Shown one piece after another: positions 55,365 to 64,000 of a DNA stretch of 64,000 bases (position 1 is the first letter of the stretch; each line of letters begins with the position of its first letter). The notes beneath the pieces are model-generated. The model was given only the letters and a program-made list of their open reading frames with translations, had not been told where the DNA came from and did not search any database. The stretch is taken from NCBI GenBank assembly GCA_031761405.1, contig JASEVX010000007.1:33335677-33399676 (forward strand), given 5' to 3'. The position numbers and the translations under genes were made by a program. The stretch is from Serripes groenlandicus (taxonomy: Eukaryota; Mollusca; Bivalvia; Cardiida; Cardiidae).

Positions 55365-55829
55365 TATGTAGAAAGCATTGTGGGAAAAGGGGAAGTTGTA
55401 TGTTTTAAATAATTTGTCCTTGTCTCAAAATGTATTCAAAAGTCTTCTGCTGCAGAGGCATCAAAACTCATCTGAATGGGGTATGGAATAAATCATGGTA
55501 TGGATTGAAAGAAAATATACAAAGTAAAGAACACTGAATATTATGTGCAAACATTCTGGAAAAGGAAATTTCTAATCTTGAGCAATATTTCTAGAGACCT
55601 CTGCTCCAGATGTGTTTGACCCTTTCCCAACAGATCTGCAGCAAACGACTTTGAAAACATCTTGGCAAAAAGATAGAAAATCCCCATAATTAAAGGTATA
55701 GTTATTGATGAAAACATTGTGGCAAAAGGAGAAATTGCTCATTTTGAACAATTTCTTCTTTGCCACATTGTTTTCAAAAGTCGTCTGCTGTAGATGCGAA
55801 AAAAACCATCTGCAAGTGGGAAAGGGTTA
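55365..55829 (+). mobile_element. Family A fragment and one complete copy
   Basis: 55365-55495 is a right half without TTAA. 55615-55829: TGACCCTTTCCCAACAGATC, GCAAACGACTTTGAAAACAT, right CTGCAAGTGGGAAAGGG-TTAA. Confidence 0.75.
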
Positions 55830-56260
55830 ATTATAAATCCAATTTCTCAACGTATAGGTTCCAATGAGTTTCTATAAAACTGGATCCTTTTTTGGTGGTT
55901 AACATAGGGGATGCGGGATTTGGCTGGAGTACGGAAAAATTGAAAAATCACAAATTATGAAGTTTGTTCCACAGTCATTGGTAAAAACTATTCTTTACAT
56001 TTTATATTTTATAACATTTTTACTTAGTATTTTTAACATTTCATACTCATTTGTACAAATTACTGCATGAATTAGTAACCATTTTACACCACAGGTATTT
56101 ATACAAGGGAAACCACCTTGTGAAATACAAATATATATTAATGTTATATATACATACTCCTTATATTATGTAGTAAGGAATTCATCAATACATAACATTC
56201 ATTAATGGAATTAAAACATATCTCCCTAAAGAAATGTACTAAGGACTATCGCTGTATTTA
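55830..56260. other. No feature recognised
   Basis: AT-rich DNA; a CATTTTATAT/ATATAAAATG-like imperfect symmetry near 56000 only. Confidence 0.4.
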
Positions 56261-56261
56261 G

Positions 56262-56503
56262 TTAACACTTTCCCACATACAACAAATCTGCAGCAGACAA
56301 CATTGAAAACACCTAGACAAATGTTAGGAATGATCTTTCTAAATAAAAAGTATTATTATTGAAAGGAGTTGGAATATTGCGGCAAATGTTGAAATACCGG
56401 TAGCTCATAATGAGCAACTACTTCTTTTGCCACAGTGGTTTCAAAAGTCGTCTGCTGCATCTAGTCGTTTTCTAAGTGGTGTGCAGCGTGGGGAAAAAGT
56501 CAA
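56262..56503 (+). mobile_element. Family A MITE, right end lost
   Basis: TTAACACTTTCCCACATACA left, hairpin with an ACCGGTAG insertion in the 5' arm, AGTCGTCTGCTGCATCTAGT then decay. Confidence 0.7.
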
Positions 56504-56691
56504 ATTAATAAAGTATATTTAAGGAGTGTCTGCTTCGAAGAAATTCAAAGCAAAAAGTGATAATAAATCTGATCAATATGAAGTAATACATGCTTTTGAT
56601 ACAGTTTAAAACATTGTCGGAAAAGAAGAAATCACACAAATCAAAATGTCTCAAAACTATTCAGATGTTAACTGATATTCCTTGAGATGTT

Positions 56692-57555
56692 TTAATCCAA
56701 CATATAGACACTTTCTGACGCCTCTGTAGCAGATGGCTTTTGAAAACATTGTGACAAAAGTAGAAATTGCTCAAAACAAGCAATTTCTTCTTTTGTCACA
56801 ATATTTTCAACTCTTTTTAATAATTGAATCCTTCTTTTATGGAGATTTTTCATGTCTTTGCCAAGATGTTTTCAAAGCCGTCTGCTGCAGATTTGCTGTA
56901 CATGGGAAAAAGTGTATAAAAAAGCAATTAACTACCTGTGAAAGGTTTGACGCAGAGATGGTAGTTTGTTCATTTCCATGGGGAGGAGAAGTCCATATAC
57001 AGATTTTGTTGGTACAAATTATAAAATGTTTGTATTTTGCAAGTCTTCTATTAAAATTTATACATATACAAGACCTGGCCTCCATTTTATATGTACTATT
57101 CCATCATTTATATCTTCTCACTTTGAACACTTTCCAACATACAGACACATTCTGAGGTATCTGTAGCATACGTCTTTTAAATAATTGTGGCAAAAGCAGA
57201 AAGTGCTCATAATAAGCAATTTCTTCTTTTCAATTTGTTCAACTTTATTGAATAATAATTTGTTCTTCCATTCATAGAGAGTTTCCATATATTTCGCTAA
57301 ATGTTTTCAAAGTTGAATGCTACAGATTTGTAGTATATGGGAAAGGGTTTAACCTTCCCATCTGCAGAATCATTTTGACGCAATAGTAGCAATAGCAGCA
57401 GATGACTTATGAAAACTTTGTGGCCAAATATGAAATTGCTCTTAAAAGTCCTAATTTAACAATTAAGCGATCTGTTATAGAGATTTTTCAGGTTTTTGTC
57501 ACCATGTTTTCAAAGTCTTCTGCTGCGAAATTTGTTGTATGTGGGAAAGGGTTAA
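56692..57555 (-). mobile_element. Three family A MITEs, all - oriented
   Basis: 56692-56918 (TTTTAATCCAACATATAGAC to GCTGTACATGGGAAAAAG); 57122-57352 (GAACACTTTCCAACATACAG to GTATATGGGAAAGGG-TTTAA); 57349-57555 sharing TTAA (TTAACCTTCCCATCTGCAGA to GTATGTGGGAAAGGG-TTAA). 56920-57120 holds no clear feature. Confidence 0.75.
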
Positions 57556-57682
57556 AAACCAATGTCTACTTTATTTAAATCTTTAAACAATTTGCAAGAG
57601 GACCACCACATGAACATTCCTGTGACTTTTGGTTGATATCGGTCCATTGGTTAGGGAGATGTTGTTTGAAGCTAAAAGTTCA

Positions 57683-57768
57683 TTTTAACCCCTTTCTGAT
57701 GCCACCTCCTGTTTGCCTGTTTTCAAAAGTCATTTGCTGCAGATACTTTGATGAAGGACAGAGTTGAG
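57683..57768. mobile_element. Family A internal-deletion remnant
   Basis: TTTTAACCCCTTTCTGATGC then TTTTCAAAAGTCATTTGCTG-CAGA, GGACAGAGTTGA. Confidence 0.5.
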
Positions 57769-57806
57769 CCTTTAGCATTTTCAAGCTTTTTTCGTTTGAT
57801 TGAATG

Positions 57807-58021
57807 TATATTGTTTTATGGCGCATCGACAGCTAAGGTCATTTAGCGTGCAATTAATTTTAATTATTCATGATCCCTGGGTAAACAAACCAGTACTAGG
57901 CTAGAAAATGTGCCTTGCCCAAGGGCACTCCACCATGACCGTAGTAACGCGACTGGGGATCGAACCCGGGACACCCGGTTTCGAAAACCCCGACGCTAAC
58001 CACTCGACCACAGCGGATTCC
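57807..58021 (-). mobile_element. tRNA-derived SINE with alternative tail and 16-bp target duplication
   Basis: Reverse orientation: A box at 58000-58010 and B box at 57956-57966 read on the minus strand, head GGAATCCGCTGTGGTCGAGT and middle as in 10667-10891, but a different tail (CGCTAAATGACCTTAGCTGT, CGATGCGCCATAAAAC). Flanked by identical TTCGTTTGATTGAATG at 57791-57806 and 58022-58037. Confidence 0.87.
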
Positions 58022-58335
58022 TTCGTTTGATTGAATGAGTTTTAATGCCACTTTCAACAGTATTATTAACCCTTTCCCTCATACGACAATTCTACTGAAC
58101 ATTTTTTGTCAAAAAATAGAAAATCTCTAGTTGAATGGATAACCTATGACTAAAAGTGGAAAACATTGTGGCAAAAGGAGAAATTGCTTGTTTTGAGCAA
58201 TTTCTTCTTTTGTCACTATGTTTTCAAAAGGCCGTCTGCTTCAGAGGCGTCAGAAAGCATCTATATGAGGGAAAGTCTTAAAAGATCAGTCCATTTTCTG
58301 GGTAAGTTACCAGTACTTCTGTTATTATTTATCAA
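58022..58335 (-). mobile_element. Older SINE carrying two later insertions
   Basis: Reverse tail GTTTTAATGCCACTTTCAAC (58031-58060), then the family A copy 58066-58281, then ATTTTCTGGGTAAGTTACCA-GTACTTCTG, the SINE middle seen forward at 4226. The SINE at 57807 sits in its tail. Confidence 0.65.
58066..58281 (+). mobile_element. Family A MITE inside an older SINE
   Basis: TTAACCCTTTCCCTCATACG left; the left subterminal CTGCAGCAGACG is deleted; right TATATGAGGGAAAGTC-TTAA. Confidence 0.88.
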
Positions 58336-58407
58336 AACAGCAATGCATCCATTATAATGATGACCTGGCAGTTACGTTGTTGAAGTATATGCAGAAAATT
58401 ACTTGCA

Positions 58408-58600
58408 AAACGGTGGCGCAGAGGTAGAGCGTCTGCCTCGTACCAAAGGTTCCGGGTGCGAATCCCCATGAGCGGGTCCTGCCTTTGAGATTTTTCCACA
58501 CAAACGGCGCAAGTACTGGTTAAGTGTGTAGGACGCAGACATCGAGCGTGATCAATATAAGCTGAAAGCTTGTTTGGCATTCAATGTAAAATAAATAAGT
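58408..58600 (+). mobile_element. tRNA-derived SINE, third type
   Basis: GGTGGCGCAGAGGTAGAGCG head (A-box region), GGTGCGAATCCCC B box, body ACAAACGGCGCAAGTACTGG, tail AATGTAAAATAAATAAGTTG. Not a functional tRNA (no closing acceptor stem). Confidence 0.75.
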
Positions 58601-58632
58601 TGAAACTAAATGACTTGAATTCCTTCTTTTTT

Positions 58633-58830
58633 TTAGCTTGACTATTCGGAGAATATGAGAGATATTGTACTCACTCTGGCGTCGACGTCGCACCTTGGTT
58701 AAGGTTTTGCATACAAGGACATATATTTTAACATAGCTCAGTTACTACTAGGATGCATTGCGTTGAAACTTTCTACAATCAAGTTAGATAACTCTTATCC
58801 TGCCAAAGGCTCAAGGTGATCTATTCTGAC
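58633..58830. repeat. Dispersed repeat (AGCTTGACTATTCG type)
   Basis: GACTATTCGGAGAATATGAG, GGCGTCGACGTCGCACCTTG, AAGGTTTTGCATACAAGG, matching 15400-15600. Confidence 0.6.
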
Positions 58831-58839
58831 CACTTTCTG

Positions 58840-59475
58840 TCCGTCGTTAACTTTTAGCTTTAAACATCTTCTAAACCACTTGACCAATTTCAACAGAACT
58901 GCACTTGAACAGAGACATATAAACACATGTCTCTGACTTGAATGATTCTTTTTGGTCCTCTTTTAAAATTGTTCAAAGATTTAAATTCTGTGAAGAACTT
59001 GGGTTGTTGCAGCATCAGAAAGAGGGAGTAATGTCAAATCTTTAAAATTCTTGTCCTCTTAATCCGTTCCTTGTGTGACCCTCTACACAAATTGTTCAAG
59101 GCCTATTTATTTGTTGAATATGTGGCGGCCAGGCAGCATCAGAAAAGGGGCTAAATGACATTTTTTTTTTTTAAATTCTATTTTTATGTAAGTGCTTGTT
59201 TGATTTCAGGATAAATGTGTAGAAATGTTTCTTCAGTAACTGTCTACAAAATCATTCCAAGTAATAATGCTTGGTTGAAAGACATAGCATACAGGCGTTA
59301 TCTTTCCCCTATCCAATTTCAGCCAAACTTTATAGGAATGTTACTTTCAATGTCCTCTTTCAAAATTGTTCAAAGATATAAATTCTATACAGAACTTGTG
59401 TTGCTGCGGCATCAGAAAGGGAGAAAAATGCCACAACTTTAAAATGCTTTTTCTCTGAATCCACTTGTCGGATTC
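58840..59475. repeat. Degenerate long-unit repeat, two units
   Basis: AAATTGTTCAAAGATTTAAA-TTCTGTGAAGAACTT at about 58965 recurs as AAATTGTTCAAAGATATAAA at about 59363, with CAGCATCAGAAAG in both. Confidence 0.55.
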
Positions 59476-60430
59476 CAAGATAATTAGGTAAAGTTGGTCC
59501 TTGAGGTCAAATTACGCTTAATACATCCGCTGACTTACTGATCTACAGTACTATAGTCCCTAAAAAAAACCTTTGTTTGCGTAGAAATGAGTGTATAACA
59601 TCACTAGAATGTATTGAATATATGACATAGAGTTTAAATGCATTGTGAATGTGTATAGGATGCACTGGAAATGATTGATTTGATCACTTTTAGTATTTTG
59701 ACCTTGTTTGAAAGTGAAAGTAGAGAATGCTAAACACCAGTTTTGTCCGGGCCCGATTTCAAGGCGATTTGGTCCAAAATGACGGTTACCATTTTCGCCT
59801 GGTGAGTTCTTTCTTGCATAATGCATGACCCCTCATTTTCTTTGGATTGTTTTAAAGCTAGGAGGTAACTCTTTTCAATGATATATGGTGTTCTACATGA
59901 GAAATGCTTAGAAAGTGTGACTGGTTGATTTACATGGAAACAAAGAAGGAATTGTTTTGGTGTATTGTAACCTAGAGCTTTTGAGTGGAATATATCAAAA
60001 GTCAATTTGGTGTCAGCGGCACATATTGAAGCATTTTAGGGTACTTTAAGGATTGGGATTCACTCAAATTGCTTGAAAAATGATGAAACTGGGTGCCTGG
60101 AGTGTTATTTAGGCTCATGGAGATATGCAGACTTTTTGACATTTTCCACAAAAAATGATGTTTTTCAAGCTATTTAAAATTTGTCTAATTGTCCTGATAT
60201 TTGCTATTTTGCTTTCATTTCATATCATTCTCTGTAAATTTACACAAAAACCAGATCTCTGAGGGCAAAGAAAGTGTCTAAAGGAGCTTCAGAAAATATT
60301 TAGATACAGTCAAACTCAACGTTCACCATGATTGAGCAATTTCTCATTTTGTAACAATGTTTTTTATCTCCGTTCTGTTAATATACTTTGATTAACAGAG
60401 TTCCCATATTTTTGTCGAGATGTTTTCAAA
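59476..60430. other. No gene recognised
   Basis: Mixed AT-rich DNA. Minus-strand frames of 88-91 aa around 59560-60005 lack domains. A family A scrap is at 60325-60430 (GAGCAATTTCTCATTTTG, ATGTTTTCAAAG). Confidence 0.4.
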
Positions 60431-60431
60431 G

Positions 60432-61032
60432 TATGGGGCAGCGTGTTGCGCACAAGACCCAGGCCTGTACCTCAAATGTCAAGGTCACACTTACATGTCA
60501 AAGGTTGAAATGAGTACTATTTGGAAGGACTACCTTGTCCGGCCCACATTTCAAACATGCATTATAGGATTTCAAAGAAACTTGGCACAAACGTTCACCA
60601 TGATGAGGCGGCATGTCGCGCACAAGACCCAGGCCTGTACCTCAGAGGTAAAGGTCACACTTAGAGGTCTAAATGAGTACTGTTTGATAGGACTACCTTG
60701 TCCGTCCCGCATCTCAACCATGCATCTTAGGATTCTCAAGTTACTAGACACATGTTCACCATGATGAGGTGGCTTGTACCTCAAAGGTCAAAAGAGTACT
60801 GTTTGATAGTACTACCTTGTCCGATCCGCATCTCCACCATGCATCATAGGATTCTCAAGTTACTGGGCACACATGTTCACCATAATGAGGTGGTAGGTAC
60901 CTCAAAGGTCAAGGTCATGGTCAAATGTCAAAATGAGTACTGTTTAATAGTGGTTGGTCGGTCGGAAGCCATATTTTGAGTCAATGTGCTGTTTTTGGGG
61001 TTATTTATCATCTTCATTGATAGTTCTAGTTA
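60432..61032. repeat. Irregular tandem repeat with GTCAAGGTCAC
   Basis: Four units: ATGAGTACTGTTTGATAGGA, CTACCTTGTCCGGCCCACAT, ATGTTCACCATGATGAGG, ACCTCAAAGGTCAAGGTCA. Ends in a remnant of the 172-475 element (GTCGGTCGGAAGCCATATTT...TCTAGTT). Confidence 0.75.
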
Positions 61033-61177
61033 CAAATGTCGTTATCGATAAGCTGATTCTTTTGTAGTTCATTCCCACTCTCGATCAAATTTTCACCTTC
61101 ATTAGCAGTAGCATTTGCTACTACACTTTAATTTAGGTGATCAATTTAGCGCCATTTTGGATCTCTTGTTTTACTGT

Positions 61178-61640
61178 TGCATGCAACTACTACATTAACC
61201 CTTTCCCCCATACGACAATTCTGCAGCAGGCGACTTTGAACATATTTTGTAAAAAAGTAGAAAATCTCTATAATTGAATGAACCTATCAATAAAAGTGGA
61301 AAACATTGTGTCGAAAGGAGAAATTGCACGTTTTGTGCAATTTCTTCTTTTGTCACTATGTTTTCAAATAGCCGTCTGCTGCAGAGGCATCAGAAAGCGT
61401 CTATATGAGGGAAAGGGTTAAGAGTCCATATCTCAGTAACTACTTGATGCATTGCATTGAAACTTTATACAATCCTTCTGAACCATTCCACATATATGTA
61501 AACATTTAAGTTAGATAACTCTATCTTGCATATGATGCAAAGTCTTGCCCTTTATTATTTGACTTGGAAATTCTAGTTTGAGTTTTGCATGCAACTACAT
61601 TAGAGACCATATCTCAGAGGTGGAAGTCGAGCGCGCACAC
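61178..61640. repeat. Dispersed repeat (GCATGCAACTACATTAGAG type) split by family A
   Basis: TTGCATGCAACTAC before, and GAGTCCATATCTCAGTAACT after, the MITE at 61195-61421; the uninterrupted form is at 16255 and 61588. Confidence 0.7.
61195..61421 (+). mobile_element. Family A MITE with a visible empty-site counterpart
   Basis: TTAACCCTTTCCCCCATACG left, GCAC/GTGC hairpin, right TATATGAGGGAAAGGG-TTAA. Sits in the GCAACTACATTAGAG repeat at what is TTAG in other copies. Confidence 0.92.
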
Positions 61641-61644
61641 ACAG

Positions 61645-62045
61645 TCTTATGGACTGCTTTTGTTTTTTATCCATGCAAAATTCTTGTTTCCATGGCAACT
61701 TAAGAAAAATATTCTTATCCTGCCAGACTGGTTGGCTTATTTTAAATGATTTTGTAGAGACCAAAACAATCAAGTATATATCCAGAAAACATGAACAAAT
61801 ATCTTCTAAAATTTGACTGTGGTCTGAAGGCTATTAATAGAAAAGAAGGAGAAAGTATCAGATTCATTCATTCTTTATTATTTTTTCACAGACATGAATA
61901 CAGTTAAATCTTATGTACATTAAAAACATATACCTATTCAATCTCGTCTGTGCAATAGCACTTTAATTGAATAATGTGTTATCTTTTGTACAACTATATA
62001 CAAGACTCCATTACTTATGTTCACTATCTACACAACATGTAGCCA
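61645..62045. other. No feature recognised
   Basis: Includes TTCTTTATTATTTTTTCACA at 61871, which read on the minus strand resembles a poly(A) signal region, but no minus-strand gene is seen upstream of it. Confidence 0.35.
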
Positions 62046-62046
62046 A

Positions 62047-62393
62047 TTTTACCCTTTCCCACCTAATGACGCATCTGCCGCAGATGACTTTTGAAAACAT
62101 CGTGCCAAAGGGAGAAATTGTTCAAAATGAGCAATCTCTCCTTTTCCCACAATGTTTTCAATTTTTTCCAGTAATAACGCTATTATATAGATTTTCTGCT
62201 GCAGATTTGCTGTATGTGGGAAAAGGGTTAAACCCATTCCCACTTCCAGATTTATTCTGATGCAGCTGATCAGACCCCTTTTGAAAACATTTTCTTTGCG
62301 AAAGGAGAAAGTTCTCATTCCGAGCAACTTAAGCCACAAATTTTTAACTCTTAACAAATGCTTTAATTTATTAAGAATGTCCATATTTTGGCC
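62047..62393 (-). mobile_element. Two family A MITEs sharing TTAA
   Basis: 62047-62231 (TTACCCTTTCCCACCTAATG, hairpin GTTCAAAATGAGC, right GTATGTGGGAAAAGGG-TTAA), then a degraded copy from 62228 (TTAAACCCATTCCCACTTCC) without a clear right end. Confidence 0.75.
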
Positions 62394-62623
62394 TTAACCC
62401 TTTCCCTCATATAGACGCTTTCTGACGCCTCTGCAGCAGACGGCTTTTTGAAAACATAGTGACAAAAGAAGAAATTGCACAAAACGTGCAATTTCTTCTT
62501 TTGCCACAATGTTTTCCCCTTTTTGTCATAGGTTATCCATTCAATTATGGAGATTTTCTATGTTTTGACAAAATAAGTTCAAAGTCGTCTGCTGCAGAAT
62601 TGTCGTATGAGGGAAAGGGTTAA
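62394..62623 (-). mobile_element. Family A MITE, intact 230 bp
   Basis: Perfect ends and GCAC/GTGC hairpin; near-identical to 46127-46356 and 29249-29478. Confidence 0.94.
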
Positions 62624-62711
62624 AGTTGCCTTTTGCAGACTTAGTGTATGTGGGAGAGAGAATGCAGAGATCTAGATCAGAGAGAGAAATCTAATCTTTG
62701 TCCCACAATTT

Positions 62712-62816
62712 CTCTATAATCCTTTCCTACTATTCAGCAGATGACTTGAAAACATTGTGACAAAAAGGGACAACTGCATTTTCTGCTGCAGATTCATTAT
62801 ATGTGGGAAGGCTTAA
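62712..62816 (-). mobile_element. Family A MITE, short deletion derivative
   Basis: AATCCTTTCCTACTATTCAG, GCAGATGACTTGAAAACATT, then TTTTCTGCTGCAGATTCATT, ATGTGGGAAGGC-TTAA shared with the next. Confidence 0.72.
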
Positions 62817-63042
62817 CCCTTTCCCTCATACGACAATTCTGCAGCAGACGACTTTGAACGTATTTTGTCAAATAATGGAAAATCTCCATAATTGAATGGA
62901 TAACCTATGACTAAAAGTGGAAAACATTGTGGCAAAAGGAGAAATTGCACGTCTTGTGCAATTTCTTCTTTTGTCACTATGTTTTCAAAAAGCCGTCTGC
63001 TGCAGAGGCGTCAGAAAGCGTCTATATGAGGGAAAGGGTTAA
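62813..63042 (+). mobile_element. Family A MITE, intact 230 bp
   Basis: Perfect ends, GCAC/GTGC hairpin with one loop change (GTCTTGTGC). Confidence 0.94.
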
Positions 63043-63200
63043 CATTTAAAATCGTCCGACTCATCCAGAGCTCTGAGTGTCATACAAGAACTGAGGAGTT
63101 TGAAGTTTGCCCTAACTATCAGTTTCATACAATAATAAACCCTGCCATTGGTTTTTTCAATATTTTGGTTAGTTAAGACTTTAGAACAGTCAAGTCTTTG

Positions 63201-63407
63201 TTAACCCTTTCCTTCTGCAGGAGACGACTTTTGAAAACATGGCAAAACGAGAAATTGCTTAGAACGAGCAATTTCTTTTTTCGCCATAATGCTTTCAATT
63301 TTTTTTTAATAATTATTTTTTCACTTCTAGAGATTTTCCACTTTTTTGCTTAGATATTTAGATTAAAGTCATCTGATGCAGATTTGGAATATGTAGGATA
63401 GGCTTAA
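63201..63407 (-). mobile_element. Family A MITE, sharing TTAA with the next
   Basis: TTAACCCTTTCCTTCTGCAG left with a 15-nt deletion of the spacer, hairpin GCTTAGAACGAGC, right ATATGTAGGATAGGC-TTAA. Confidence 0.82.
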
Positions 63408-63629
63408 CCCTTTCCCTCATATAGACGCTTTCTGACGCCTCTGCAGCAGACAGATTTTTGAAAACATAGTGACAAAAGAAGAAATTGCTCAAAACAAGCA
63501 ATTTCTCCTTTTGACACAATGTTTTCCACTTTTCGTCATAGGTTATCCATTCATAGAGATTTTCTATGTTCTGACAAAATATGTTCAAAGTCGTCTGCTG
63601 CAGGATTGTCGTACGAGGGAAAGGGTTAA
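63404..63629 (-). mobile_element. Family A MITE, complete (226 bp)
   Basis: Perfect left end, GCTC/AAGC hairpin, right TCGTACGAGGGAAAGGG-TTAA. Confidence 0.92.
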
Positions 63630-63830
63630 AGGTTGTGGTTAAACTACTCCCATTTCAATGTATCTAACTGATACAGATGACAATATGATGCATCTAATGC
63701 TTCAACAACTTTTGAAAACAATGTGGGAATAGGACCATTTACCTGTTTTGAGCAATTTCTCCTTTTCCCATAGTATTTCAACACCACAGCAAAATGTTGA
63801 TGTGATATTGGTGTTTTTTGAACAGACATA

Positions 63831-64000
63831 TTAACCCTTTCCCTCATATAGGCGCTTTCTGAAGCCTCTGCAGCAGACGGCTTTTTGAAAACAGTGACAA
63901 AAGAAGAAATTGCTCAAAACGAGCAATTTCTCCTTTTGCCACAATGTTTTCCACTTTCAGTCATAGGTTATCCATTCAATTATAGAGATTTTCCATTTTT
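63831..64000 (-). mobile_element. Family A MITE, cut by the window end
   Basis: TTAACCCTTTCCCTCATATA left, GCTC/GAGC hairpin; sequence ends in the right arm. A scrap of another copy is at 63705-63780. Confidence 0.9.

Noticed and set aside
58408..58475. tRNA gene
   Set aside because: Good internal promoter boxes but the ends do not pair and a SINE body with poly-A-like tail follows.
59560..60005. Two overlapping minus-strand ORFs (88 and 91 aa)
   Set aside because: No domain, no splice partners, no start context; region otherwise noncoding in appearance.
61860..61900. Minus-strand poly(A) region of a downstream gene
   Set aside because: TTTATTATTTTTTC alone is weak and no minus-strand coding exon was found between here and the window end.

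Overview
The window is nuclear DNA of a metazoan, most likely a heterodont bivalve mollusc. It is AT-rich and intron-dominated. It carries tRNA-headed SINEs with CAAT/TAAA tails, many dispersed elements built from a GTCC/GTCT microsatellite plus a 150-166 bp tandem core (the style of the bivalve 'pearl'/tandem-repeat MITE elements), and very dense palindromic MITEs. The clade call is inference from repeat style and from the protein; no search was possible.

One protein-coding gene was found, on the + strand: the 3' two-thirds of a MAGI-family scaffold (membrane-associated guanylate kinase, inverted). Fourteen exons that join in phase run from about 5360 to a stop codon at 48571. They encode PDZ1 (13366-13557 plus 18164 onward), PDZ2 (to 18784), three small linker exons (21006, 22518, 24993), a long basic Pro/Ser/Thr-rich linker leading into PDZ3 (26746-27677 plus 30016-30211), PDZ4 (31026-31121 plus 42893-43060), a Pro-rich linker (43711-43877), PDZ5 (45843-45998 plus 47023-47161) and a C-terminal exon (48417-48571). 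PDZ0, the guanylate-kinase-like domain and the WW domains expected at the N terminus are not visible and should lie upstream. A 66-nt, phase-compatible candidate cassette exon (35647-35712) falls inside PDZ4. Read-through of the 47162 donor gives a short alternative C terminus with its own poly(A) signal at 47770.

Most of the remaining sequence is repeats. The dominant one, called family A here, is a palindromic MITE flanked by TTAA with 14-bp ends CCCTTTCCCTCATA. About 100 recognisable copies and fragments cover, by rough hand estimate, about a third of the window. Many intact copies are exactly 230 bp. It has an asymmetric subterminal inverted repeat and an off-centre hairpin, an architecture resembling piggyBac. 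Copies sit inside SINE tails and other repeats at TTAA, and several sit within 20-70 bp of MAGI splice sites, but none lies inside an exon. Three further palindromic families (B, C, D), at least three SINE types, and eight or more tandem-core elements are present.

Layout: 1-13365, SINEs, family A copies and tandem elements around the small exon 5360; 13366-31121, PDZ1 to first half of PDZ4; 31122-42892, an 11.8 kb intron with a 1.4 kb 166-bp array and a 63-bp minisatellite; 42893-48571, second half of PDZ4 to the stop; 48572-64000, 3' UTR and then repeat-filled DNA in which no second gene was recognised.
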